NCBI GenBank assembly: GCA_903869595.1
Contig: CAIPZV010000039.1
Span: 1 to 58,361, forward strand
From: an uncultured beta proteobacterium
GTDB lineage: Bacteria > Pseudomonadota > Gammaproteobacteria > Burkholderiales > Burkholderiaceae_C
DNA: 58,361 nucleotides
Direction: 5' to 3'
Part shown: positions 30,147-39,110 of the stretch, one piece after another
How positions within the stretch are numbered: position 1 is the stretch's first letter
How the letters are laid out: every line of letters begins with the position of its first letter
Notes under the pieces: model-generated
The model's input: only the letters and a program-made list of their open reading frames with translations
What the model was told of the DNA's origin: nothing
The model's database searches: none
Position numbers and translations under genes: made by a program

Positions 30147-30809
30147 ATGAAAACTTGGTTTATCAGCACATTGGCCGTATGCGCCGCAGGTGCCACTTGG
30201 GCCCAAGACGTGGGCCGGGTGATTTCCTCGACGCCCATCCTCCAACAAGTGGCGGTGCCGCACCGGGTGTGCAATACCGAACAAATCAGCTACCAGCAGC
30301 CCAGTAGTGGCGCTGGCGCCATTCTGGGAGCCATCGCCGGAGCGGCCATCGGTAACTCCATGGGTGGGCGCGGTGGGGAACGCGCTGCGGCAACCGCCAT
30401 TGGCATGGTCGGCGGCGCCGTCATCGGCGACCGGGTAGAGGGCCCCGGCGGCGAGCGCGTCCAAAACGTAGAACGCTGCACCATCCAAAATTTCGTAGAA
30501 AACCGCACCAGTGGCTACCAAGTTTTGTACGAATTCGGCGGCAAACAATACAGCGTGCAAATGGCCCAGGACCCTGGCCCCACGATTGCTTTGCAAGTGG
30601 CGCCTGCCAACGGCGTGATCGCGCAGGCACCCTCACAAACCACCGTGATTTCCTCGTCCAACCCGGTGTACACCCAGCCCAGTGTTACTTACATCAGCGT
30701 ACCCGCTCCTAGCGTCTATTACCCCGTTGCTACTTACCGCCCACTGTTCACGCCGACGGTGGTGGTTCCTTGGGGTTATGGGCATCGCGATCGCCATTTC
30801 TGGCGTTAA
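30147..30809 (+). CDS. glycine-zipper 2TM domain protein, exported
   Basis: A 220-residue exported protein with AGGAG upstream of the ATG and a signal peptide MKTWFISTLAVCAAGATWAQ. The core from about 50 to 90 is a glycine zipper (GAILGAIAGAAIGNSMGG, then AIGMVGGAVIGDRVEG), as in Rickettsia 17 kDa-type outer-membrane antigens. The rest is Val/Thr/Pro/Tyr-rich and ends in WGYGHRDRHFWR. The signal peptide ends without a lipobox Cys in the right place, so it is probably periplasmic or outer-membrane associated, role unknown. Confidence 0.82.
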   Translation: MKTWFISTLAVCAAGATWAQDVGRVISSTPILQQVAVPHRVCNTEQISYQQPSSGAGAILGAIAGAAIGNSMGGRGGERAAATAIGMVGGAVIGDRVEGPGGERVQNVERCTIQNFVENRTSGYQVLYEFGGKQYSVQMAQDPGPTIALQVAPANGVIAQAPSQTTVISSSNPVYTQPSVTYISVPAPSVYYPVATYRPLFTPTVVVPWGYGHRDRHFWR

Positions 30810-30883
30810 GCAGAGCGGCCCCTAGGTGGGTCGAAAATATTTAAAGGCGCGAAGCGTTTCGGTGCAGACCGGGCTAAGCCGCC

Positions 30884-33800
30884 TCAGGACTCATCCATCG
30901 TCGGGTCCGTAATCGGGCCGGTGCCGCTAAAGCGGTTCATGGCCAAATAAATCACCGGCGTGATAAACAGCGTAATCGCCTGGGAAAACACCAGTCCACC
31001 CACCACCGCCAGGCCCAGAGGTTGCCGCAATTCAGCACCTGCACCCACGCCCAGGGCAATCGGCAACGCGCCAAACATGGCCGCCAGCGAGGTCATCATG
31101 ATCGGGCGGAAGCGCATCAGGCAAGCGGCGTGAATCGCTTCCTCGGGCGTCATGCCTTGTTCGCGCTGCGCTTGCAAGGCGAAGTCAATCATCATGATGG
31201 CGTTTTTCTTGACGATGCCGATCAGCATCATAACGCCGATGGTGGCGATCAGTGTCAGGTCCTGCCCAAATAGCATCAAAGTCGCCAGCGCCCCCCATGG
31301 CCGCCGAGGGCAGGCCCGCCAGAATCGTCAGCGGGTGGATGTAGCTCTCATAGAGCACGCCCAGCAGCACATAAATGACCAGCAGCGCTGCCACGACCAA
31401 GACCACCTGGCCGCCTTGCGAGCTTTTGAACACGGCGGCATCGCCGCCATAAGAGGTGATGATGGACGAGGGCAATTGGATGGTTTCGCGTGCCTGGTCG
31501 ATTTTGGTGGTCGCATCGCCCAGGGCGGTACCCGGTGCTAAATTGAAGGAAATGGTGACCGCCTGCAATTGGCCTACGTGGTTGATCGAGGTGGCGCCCA
31601 TCATGCGTTCGACCGTGGTGAAGTTGCTAATGGGTACCAACGCGCCAGTATTGGCGCGCACATAGATGCCGGCCAGGGCCTGTTCATCTTGTTTGGCTTC
31701 GGGCGCCACTTCCATGATGACCTGGTAGCTGTCGGTGGAGAGGTAGATGGTGGACACCTGGCGTTCGCCAAACGCGCTGAACAGGGCTGAGCGCACCGCC
31801 TCCATGCTGACGCCCAGGCTGTTGGCCCTATCGCGGTCGATTTTGAGCTGGGCCTGCAGGGCGCGGAACTGCGCGTCGCTGGTGACGTCTCGAAACAGTG
31901 GGTCGGCGCGCAATTTTTCCTGCAACTTACCGGCCCAGGTATTGAGCTCATCGGCACGCACGCTTTGCAGCACGTACTGAAATTGCGCTTTGCTGGGGCG
32001 GCCACCCAGTTGCAAGTTTTGAATCGGGCGCATGAACACATTCAAGCCGGCAATAGAGCGCAATTTTTTACGCAGGCCTTCAATCACTTTTTTGGCTGGC
32101 AGCCGTTTGGACGAGGGTTTGAGCGTGACAAACATACGGCCCGAATTTTGGCCATTGTTACCGCCGATAAAGGAGTTCACCGCGTCCACGTTTTCGTCAT
32201 TGCGGATGATGTTGGCGGCGCGCTCTTGCAGCTTGATCATGGCGGCAAAAGAGATGTCTTCGTTGGCCTCGGTGGTGACGGTGATTTGTCCAATATCCTC
32301 TTCCGGGAAAAACCCTTTGGGGATGATGTTGACCAAATACACCGTGCCAAAGAAGGTGGCAACGGCAATCAGCAAAATGATTTTTCGCCAGCGCAGGCTC
32401 AGGTTGAGCATGCGGGTGTAGCCGGCCAGCATATTGTCAAAGCCGGGCTCAAATAGGCGGACGATGGCGCCGGGTTTGGCCTGGTGTGATTCTTCTTTCA
32501 AAAAGCGGCTGGCCAGCATGGGCACCAGGGTAAGGGATACAAAGGCCGACACCAAAATGGCCAGACTGACCACGACCGCGAACTCGTGGAATAGCAAACC
32601 GATGACCCCCGGCATAAAAAAGATGGGAATGAACACGGCAATCAAAGACGTGGAAATAGACACAATGGTGAAACCCACTTCCCGCGCACCTTTGATGGCG
32701 GCACTGAAGGGTTGTTCGCCGTTTTCGACATGGCGGATGATGTTCTCCAGCACCACAATCGCATCGTCCACCACCAAGCCAACAGCCAGCGTCATGCCCA
32801 GCAGGGAAATATTGTCCAGGCTGTAATTCATTCCCCAGAGCAGCGCGATTGCACCCATCAGCGAGATAGGCAGGGACAGCGTGGGGATGGCCGTGGCCAC
32901 AAAGCGGCGCAGGAACAAAAAGATCACAAGCACCACCAGGGCCACGGTGCCGGCCATGGTGAGCGAGACATCATGCAGCGCATCGCGCACCGAGATAGAG
33001 CGGTCGTTAATAGGTGTCATGACCACGGAGCCGGGCATTTGCGACTGCAAATTGGGCAGGCCGGCGCGTATGGTGTCCACCACTTTGACGGTGTTGGCAC
33101 CGGGTTGGCGCTGTACCGCAATCGTGATAGCGTTCTCGCCATTGAAGGTAGCCCAGGTGCGCATGTTTTCCACGCTGTCTTCGACCTTGGCCACATCGCG
33201 CAGGCGCACCGGGTTGCCGCCTTTGTTGCTGATGATCAGGTTGGCAAATTCACGCGCGGTACTCAATTGTTTATTGGCTTGCAACACCAGGGTTTGCGTC
33301 GGGCCGTCCAGCGTCCCTACCGGCGTATTCACATTGGCGGCGCGCAAGGCCGCGCTCACTTCGTCCAAACCAATATTCATGCTCGCCAGGGATTCTGGCT
33401 TGACGCGCACGCGCACCGCAAAGCGCTTGGCGCCGTAGATATTGACTTGGGCCACACCCTCGATGGTAGACATGGTGGGCGAGATCAAGTGCTCTGCGTA
33501 GTCCTGCAATTCCTGGGGGGAGAGCGAGGGCGAGGTGAGCGTCAAAAACAAAATCGGCGCGTCGGCAGGATTGACCTTGCGGTAAGACGGCGGATTGGTC
33601 ATGTCCGGCGGCAAATTGCGCTGGGCGCGCAGCAAGGCCGCTTGCACATCAACGGCTGCCGCGTCGATGTTGCGGCCTTCTTCAAATTCCAGGGTCAGTG
33701 TGGTTTGGCCCAGGGTGCTGGTGGAGCTGATGGTTTTGAGGCCCGGCACCGTTTGAAACTGTTTCTCCAACGGTAGCGCGACAGAGGTCGCCATGGTGTC

Positions 33801-33968
33801 CGGGTTGGCGCCGGGCAGCGAGGCCGACACGTTGATCACCGGCGTGTCGTAGCTGGGAAGTGCCGCCACCGGAATGCTGCGCAAACCGATCACTCCCGCC
33901 ATGAAAATGCTCACATTCAAGAGCACCGTCATCACCGGACGGCGGATAAAGAGCTCGGAAAAATTCAT
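30884..33968 (-). pseudogene. RND efflux permease (HAE1, MdtB/MdtC-like) with a one-base frameshift
   Basis: The inner-membrane pump subunit of a tripartite efflux system, here split in two frames. The first 880 or so codons run from ATG 33968 (MNFSELFIRRPVMTVLLN). After GLPSAAMG the frame is lost, and the expected continuation ([19 protein letters not shown], then [24 protein letters not shown]) resumes one base over and ends at 30884. A run of six C at 31292-31297 should have five; removing one base gives a normal protein of about 1027 residues. All other RND motifs, including the paired charged residues in LAVGLVVDDAIVVLENIIRH, are intact. It overlaps the adaptor gene by four bases. Confidence 0.85.
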
Positions 33969-35242
33969 GGCGCGCTCGCTTTGGATGCGGGTGCTTCGGG
34001 GGCGCTGGCTGCGGCCTTGGGGTCTTTAGCTGAGTCCTTGCTGCGTTCCGCCACCGGGGCGCCGGGGCGCACGTTTTGTTTGCCCTCCACAATAATCGAC
34101 TCGCCCAGCGTCACGCCGGTGACCGCAATTTCAGCGCCTTGCGCTTGCACGATTTTCAGGGGCCGGACCACGGCTTTGCCGTTTTCCACGGCGTAGGCAA
34201 ACGGGCCGCGTGCGCTGTAAATAACCGCGCCTTGCGGGATCACCAGGGCTTCTTTGATTTCACGCAGGGTTTGCTGCACCTCGACAAAAGCACCGGGCCA
34301 GAGTTTTTCTTCGTCGTTCTTGAAATACGCTTTGGCTTTGACCGAACCGGAGGCGGCATCGATCTGGCTGTCCACAAATTGCAGCTTACCTTTAAAGGTG
34401 CCGCCGTTGTCTGCCAAGGTGGCTGTGACCGGCGCGCCACCCGCCTTGAGTGCGCCCAGCGCATCGGAGATATTGCGCTGTGGCAGCGTAAAGGTGACGG
34501 CAATCGGGTTGACCTGGGTAATGGTCAGTAGATTGGTGACATTGGCCTGCACGGTGGCGCCATTGGAGACATTGACCGTGCCAATGCGACCCGATTGGGG
34601 CGCCAGAATGCGTGCATAGGATTGGGCCACACGGGCCGCGTCGATCGCTGCTTTGTCCGCGTTGACCGTGGCCGTCCACACCTCGACATTGGCGTTTGCG
34701 GTGTCCACCTGGCCCTGGGCGATAAAGTTTTGCGCGGCCAATTCCTGCGTTCGCTTGAGTTGGCGCTGGGCATCACCCAGCGAGGCGGTGTCTTTGGCGA
34801 GCTGGGCCTGGGCTTTGACGATATTGGCTTCTTCGGTGCGCGCGTCCAGGGTAAATAATAGATCACCGTTTTTGACAAATTGGCCGTCACGCACATGCAC
34901 TTTGGCGATGATGGAGTTGGTTTGCGCTTTGATGTCCACACTGTTGATGGGAGAGACTACGCCGGTGGCCCGCAAGCGCACCGCTAAATCTTTTTGCTCC
35001 ACCGCCACGGTGCTGACCGTGACCGGGGGCATGGGGCCGGCTGCGCCGGATGCGCCATTGGCCGGTGCGGCAGGTGCCGGTGCGCCCGCGCTGGCAGGGG
35101 CTGCAGTCGCGTCGGCAGCAGGGGTAGCCGCACCAGCAGCAGCCGGAGCCGACTCTTTGTTGCCGCAAGCGCTGAGCAGCATTACCGACAGACTGAAACA
35201 AAGGCTGGCGTTTCGCAATGAATTTGAACGCGTTTTTTTCAT
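33965..35242 (-). CDS. RND efflux periplasmic adaptor (membrane fusion protein)
   Basis: A 425-residue lipoprotein: signal MKKTRSNSLRNASLCFSLSV ending in the lipobox LLSAC with Cys26. A 45-residue Ala/Pro linker follows. The adaptor core has the lipoyl halves (VVSPINSVDIKAQTNSIIAK, VHVRDGQFVKNGDLLFTLD and YARILAPQSGRIGTVNVSNG), a helical hairpin between them, and the beta-barrel part. It bridges the RND permease encoded downstream to an outer-membrane channel; no TolC-type gene is present here. The C-terminal tail is again Ala/Pro/Lys-rich. Confidence 0.92.
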   Translation of the reverse strand: MKKTRSNSLRNASLCFSLSVMLLSACGNKESAPAAAGAATPAADATAAPASAGAPAPAAPANGASGAAGPMPPVTVSTVAVEQKDLAVRLRATGVVSPINSVDIKAQTNSIIAKVHVRDGQFVKNGDLLFTLDARTEEANIVKAQAQLAKDTASLGDAQRQLKRTQELAAQNFIAQGQVDTANANVEVWTATVNADKAAIDAARVAQSYARILAPQSGRIGTVNVSNGATVQANVTNLLTITQVNPIAVTFTLPQRNISDALGALKAGGAPVTATLADNGGTFKGKLQFVDSQIDAASGSVKAKAYFKNDEEKLWPGAFVEVQQTLREIKEALVIPQGAVIYSARGPFAYAVENGKAVVRPLKIVQAQGAEIAVTGVTLGESIIVEGKQNVRPGAPVAERSKDSAKDPKAAASAPEAPASKASAP

Positions 35243-35636
35243 TTTTAGTGAGAGCTAAAGTTTGTCGAAGGTAATGGATTGGCTTTGCCAGCCATGGGGC
35301 CGGGCGGCTTTTCGCGGCGCAGGCATCTTATCTGCAATGTTTGGCTGCATGATGTCTGCGCTACCCTACGCGCAGCCACGCGGATCCGCTGAGCTTCCCC
35401 GCGGGAGCAGGATGTGGTTTACCTAGCCTAAGTGGGTTACCAGCAAGCAGTCACTGTGCTGGCTTTGAGGCCTCGGTTAAAGGCTCTGTTGACCTCGTGG
35501 CCTGACGGTGGCTTACAAAATCACCACTACCCCGAGCATGCGCCGCCTCATGTTGCGCTGCAATAAAAAAATCGACCTAGAAGGCGCCAGCCGCGCCCCC
35601 CCCCGATACTCCGCAGGACTTGCGAGGCGTCCGGTG
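35243..35636. other. 394-base gap with no recognisable gene
   Basis: The gap lies upstream of the adaptor gene and downstream of the acyl-CoA dehydrogenase, both on minus. It should hold the adaptor promoter. I see no conserved frame, no tRNA-like fold and no clear terminator; a run of nine C at about 35597-35605 near the dehydrogenase stop is the only simple feature. Confidence 0.5.
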
Positions 35637-36752
35637 TCAGGCAAACACGCCAGCGGTGTCTTGCATACGCGCAGACACTTCGCCCAGCTGGTGCATGCTG
35701 TCGCCATACGTCATTTCCATTTGGGTCAAGGCTTTAAAGTAGTGGCTCACCATGTACTCATTGGTCACGCCGATGCCGCCGTGCAATTGCACCGCTTGCT
35801 GGCCGACATAGCGCATGGATTGGCCGATCTGGTACTTCGCGCGGGCCATAGCGGCGCGACGCTCGGGCGCTGGCGCATTGAGTTTGAGGCTGGCGTAGTA
35901 ACTCATTGAGCGGCCTAGCTCCACCTGCATCTTCATGTCCGCCGCCCGGTGGCGCAGCGCTTGGAAGCTGGACAAAGTGGCGCCAAATTGTTTTCGGGTG
36001 TTCATGTATTCAGCCGTCATGGCCAGTGTCTTGTCCATGGCGCCAACGGCTTGTGCGCACAAAGCGGCGATGCCGACGTCGGTGGCGTGTTCCAGCGCGA
36101 TGCGGCCATGGCGCGTCACCAGAGTGGCTGGAGTGTTGTGCAGGTGTATTTCCGCGGCCCGCCCGCCGTCTTGCGTGCCATAGCCGCGCGTTTGCACGCC
36201 ACTGGCCGTGCGCTCTACCAGAAACAGGGCTAGTTCGCCTTCGAACATGGCCGACAGCAAATACGCATCGGCCTGGTCCCCGGCAGGCACCAGGCTTTTG
36301 GCGCCGCTGATCTGGTAGCCGCCCCCTGCCGCCGTCGCGGTGCAAGAAGATGCATCCATGCGGTAGCGCTTGCCTTGCTCCTGAGAGGCCAGAACCACCA
36401 AGGCCTCGCCGCTGCACAGCTTGGGTAGCCACTGGGCTTTGGTCTGGTCATCGGCATAACCCGACAACACCGCGCCGCACACCAGCGCTTGGGCCAGGGG
36501 CTCGAGCACGATGCCGCGCCCCAGCTCTTCCATCACCACCATGCCTTCGACCGGACCCATGCCCATGCCGCCATCGTCCTCGCTCACGTACAGGCCGCAC
36601 AGGCCTAAGTCTGCCAGTTCGTTCCATACGCCACGGTCAAAGCCGCCGGCTTGTTCAATGCTGCGGCGGCGATCAAAGCTGTAGGCCTTGTCCACCCATT
36701 TGCGTACCGCGTCGCGCAGTTGTTCTTGGTCGTCAGAAAAATCGAAATCCAT
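35637..36752 (-). CDS. acyl-CoA dehydrogenase-like subunit lacking the usual catalytic Glu
   Basis: A 371-residue protein with the acyl-CoA dehydrogenase fold: N-terminal helical part (MDFDFSDDQEQLRDAVRKWV), GLYVSEDDGGMGMGPVEGMV, and C-terminal YMNTRKQFGATLSSFQALRH and QLHGGIGVTNEYMVSHYF. At the place where active partners have YGGSNE, this protein reads YGDSMH, so the catalytic Glu is absent. That pattern fits the small subunit of heteromeric enzymes of the pimeloyl-CoA dehydrogenase (PimD) kind. It lies 29 bases downstream of a second dehydrogenase on the same strand. Confidence 0.85.
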   Translation of the reverse strand: MDFDFSDDQEQLRDAVRKWVDKAYSFDRRRSIEQAGGFDRGVWNELADLGLCGLYVSEDDGGMGMGPVEGMVVMEELGRGIVLEPLAQALVCGAVLSGYADDQTKAQWLPKLCSGEALVVLASQEQGKRYRMDASSCTATAAGGGYQISGAKSLVPAGDQADAYLLSAMFEGELALFLVERTASGVQTRGYGTQDGGRAAEIHLHNTPATLVTRHGRIALEHATDVGIAALCAQAVGAMDKTLAMTAEYMNTRKQFGATLSSFQALRHRAADMKMQVELGRSMSYYASLKLNAPAPERRAAMARAKYQIGQSMRYVGQQAVQLHGGIGVTNEYMVSHYFKALTQMEMTYGDSMHQLGEVSARMQDTAGVFA

Positions 36753-36781
36753 GGTGTGTTTCCTTCAGTGTCTGCGGCTAG

Positions 36782-37960
36782 TTAGCCCAGGACAAATTGC
36801 GAGACGATATTGCGCTGCACTTCGTTGCTGCCACCGTAAATCGTGGTTTTGCGCATATTGAAATAGGTCGATGCCAGGGGCGCGCAGTGGGCGTGCCCGA
36901 CATGGTCACCCTGCCAACCCGCTTCCATGGCCTCGCGGATGAGGGGCAGGGCAAAAGGCCCGGCCGCCAGCATCATGAGTTCGCTGTAGCGCTGCTGAAT
37001 CTCGCTACCGCGGATTTTTAAGAGACCTGCAATGTCCAGCGACTGCTTGCCCGATTTTTCTGCCGACAGCACGCGCAGCACCATCATCTCCAGCGCCACC
37101 ACGTCCACTTCGAGCTTGGCAATTTCATCGCGAAAGCGGCTGTCCTCGTACACGCCTTCGGTTTTGGCGATGCGCTTTAAGCGCTCCAACTCGCGTTTGG
37201 CGCGGTTCACGTCTGCAATATTGGTACGCTCGTGGGCGAGCAGGTATTTGGCGTAATTCCAGCCCTTGTTTTCCTCGCCAACTAGATTCTCCGCAGGCAC
37301 TTCGACGTTGTCAAAAAACACCTCGTTCACTTCGGCAGAGCCGTCGAGCAAGATGATGGGCCGCACCGTCACGCCGGGGGACTTCATGTCGATGAGCAAA
37401 AAGCTGATGCCGTTTTGCGGCTTGCCTTCAGCGGCGGTGCGTACCAGGCAGAAAATCCATTCGCCGTACTGGCCCAGCGTGGTCCAGGTCTTTTGGCCGT
37501 TCACAATGTATTTATTACCTACGCGCTCGGCGCGGGTTTTAAGCGAGGCCAGGTCCGAACCCGAGCCTGGCTCGCTATAGCCCTGGCTCCACCAGACCTC
37601 ACCACTGGCAATGCCTGGCAAAAAGCGCTGTTGCTGCTCAGCATTGCCAAAGGCCATGATCACTGGCGCCACCATCACCGGCCCAAAGGGCACCACGCGC
37701 GGCGCACCGGCCAGCGCGCATTCTTCTTCAAACAAATGTTTTTGGATCGCGTTCCAGCCCGGTCCGCCAAATTCCTTGGCCCAGGCGTGGCCCAGCCAAC
37801 CTTTTTTACCCAAAATCTTGCCCCAGCGCTGCATGTCTTCGCGCGTCAAATGCAGGGCGTTGTGGACTTTGTGGGAAATGTCTTGCGGCAAATGGGCATG
37901 CACCCAAGCGCGTATCTCTTCTCGAAAACCCAGCTCTTCGGGGGTAAAGGCCAAATCCAT
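36782..37960 (-). CDS. acyl-CoA dehydrogenase, large-subunit type
   Basis: A 392-residue FAD enzyme with the full signatures: WWSQGYSEPGSGSDLASLKT, GQKTWTTLGQYGEWIFCLVR, LLAHERTNIADVNRAKREL and the C-terminal TTIYGGSNEVQRNIVSQFVL. It resembles PimC, the large subunit of pimeloyl-CoA dehydrogenase, and probably pairs with the degenerate subunit encoded directly after it. Likely role: alpha,beta-dehydrogenation of a carboxyl-bearing or cyclic acyl-CoA. The Glu in GGSNE is the expected base region. It is divergent from purN. Confidence 0.9.
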   Translation of the reverse strand: MDLAFTPEELGFREEIRAWVHAHLPQDISHKVHNALHLTREDMQRWGKILGKKGWLGHAWAKEFGGPGWNAIQKHLFEEECALAGAPRVVPFGPVMVAPVIMAFGNAEQQQRFLPGIASGEVWWSQGYSEPGSGSDLASLKTRAERVGNKYIVNGQKTWTTLGQYGEWIFCLVRTAAEGKPQNGISFLLIDMKSPGVTVRPIILLDGSAEVNEVFFDNVEVPAENLVGEENKGWNYAKYLLAHERTNIADVNRAKRELERLKRIAKTEGVYEDSRFRDEIAKLEVDVVALEMMVLRVLSAEKSGKQSLDIAGLLKIRGSEIQQRYSELMMLAAGPFALPLIREAMEAGWQGDHVGHAHCAPLASTYFNMRKTTIYGGSNEVQRNIVSQFVLG

Positions 37961-38216
37961 ACAGGCGTCTCCAGGTGGTCAATGGGTGCGGGCGTTTTGC
38001 CCAAGCGTCGTTTTTAGCACGGTCGTTCGTTTTTTTCTGTCAGTGTTGCGACATGGGCTTGCACGGGGCGGGTTTTTTGCTGGGATGTTCAGCCCGCCGC
38101 CGGACGGTCTTGTGGCCGCTTGCGCGGCGCCTGTCATTTGCCGTGACCGTGGCGGCGTGGACTTGGTGGGGCTGCCCCGACACCTCGCGGTTTGTAAAGC
38201 CGCACGGGTCACACCG

Positions 38217-38222
38217 GATAAT
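38217..38222 (+). promoter_or_regulatory. -10-like element just upstream of purN
   Basis: GATAAT matches the sigma-70 -10 consensus at five of six positions and lies nine bases before the purN ATG, with a weak TTGTAA 19 bases upstream. Transcription from it would start within a few bases of the ATG. No Shine-Dalgarno precedes this start. Confidence 0.35.
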
Positions 38223-38231
38223 CGCATCCTT

Positions 38232-38831
38232 ATGCAATCGATTGTGATTTTGATCTCCGGCGGCGGCTCCAATATGGCCGCGCTGGTCCGCGCGGCGCAG
38301 CAGGAAGACTGGGCTGCCCGTTACGGCGCGGCGGTTGCCGCTGTCATCAGCAACCGGGCCGACGCCGCAGGCTTGCTATTTGCGAAGGCGCAAGGCATTG
38401 CCACCCACACCATTTCTCAAACCGACTTTCCCGACCGCGGTCAATTTGACGCCGTTTTGGCGCAGGCCATCGCCTCGTGCGCCGGGGCTGGCAAGCCGCC
38501 CCTCGTATTACTGGCCGGATTTATGCGCATCTTGACGCCTGGCTTTGTACAGGCGCACGCCGAGCGCCTGATCAATATCCACCCCTCGCTGCTACCCGCG
38601 TTTGCGGGCTTGCACACCCACGAGCGGGCGCTAGCTGCTGGCTGCAAATTTGCCGGTGCCACGGTGCACCGCGTGACCGAGGTCTTGGACGAGGGCGCCA
38701 TCCTGGAGCAATCGGTGGTCCCGGTGCTGCCCGAAGACGATGCGCACAGCCTGTCAGCGCGCGTGCTGGCCACCGAACACATTATTTACCCGCGCGCGGT
38801 GCGCAGGCTTTTGGCGGCGGGGCTTAGCTAG
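38232..38831 (+). CDS. purN: phosphoribosylglycinamide formyltransferase
   Basis: PurN transfers a formyl group from 10-formyl-THF to GAR in purine synthesis. From the ATG at 38232 (MQSIVILISGGGSNMAALVR) it has 199 residues. Landmarks are ISGGGSNM, AVISNRADAAGL, LAGFMRILTPGFV, the catalytic NIHPSLLPAFAGLHTHERAL and GATVHRVTEVLDEGAILEQS. The open frame continues far upstream, but only this part is conserved. Its end overlaps the convergent DUF1653 gene by eight bases. Confidence 0.95.
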   Translation: MQSIVILISGGGSNMAALVRAAQQEDWAARYGAAVAAVISNRADAAGLLFAKAQGIATHTISQTDFPDRGQFDAVLAQAIASCAGAGKPPLVLLAGFMRILTPGFVQAHAERLINIHPSLLPAFAGLHTHERALAAGCKFAGATVHRVTEVLDEGAILEQSVVPVLPEDDAHSLSARVLATEHIIYPRAVRRLLAAGLS

Positions 38832-39093
38832 CCAGGTTCAGCGCACCTGCGGGCAAGTCGCCGATGCGGGTAAAGCGGAGTTGCTGCACGCCCTCCCACA
38901 GCACCATCTCGTCAAACATGGCGGCAGGCCGCACCCACAGGCCATGGGCGCCGTAGAGCGCGCGGTACAAAGTCATGGGCTCCAGGCTTTCGCTATGGCG
39001 GGTGGTCGCCAATACCGCGTACATGCCGCCTTTGTAATGGCGGTACAGGCCGGGCGGCGTCTGGATCAATAGGGGGAGGTCTTCATCTTGCAT
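38824..39093 (-). CDS. DUF1653 domain protein
   Basis: An 89-residue protein with the DUF1653 pattern: PPGLYRHYKGGMYAVL, TRHSESLEPMTLYRALYG, GLWVRPAAMFDEMV. Function is not known. The start (ATG 39093) is only 17 bases from the start of the divergent methyltransferase gene, and the stop overlaps purN, so the gene is tightly packed on both sides. Confidence 0.82.
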   Translation of the reverse strand: MQDEDLPLLIQTPPGLYRHYKGGMYAVLATTRHSESLEPMTLYRALYGAHGLWVRPAAMFDEMVLWEGVQQLRFTRIGDLPAGALNLAS

Positions 39094-39110
39094 GGGACAA
39101 TGCGCTGCTT

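Noticed and set aside
32712..33776. A 354-codon plus-strand open frame opposite the RND permease.
   Set aside because: Same reason: His/Gln/Arg-rich shadow of a clear RND gene.
37611..38231. A long plus-strand open frame in front of purN.
   Set aside because: It is antisense to the acyl-CoA dehydrogenase and to non-coding sequence, and only the part from 38232 is conserved.
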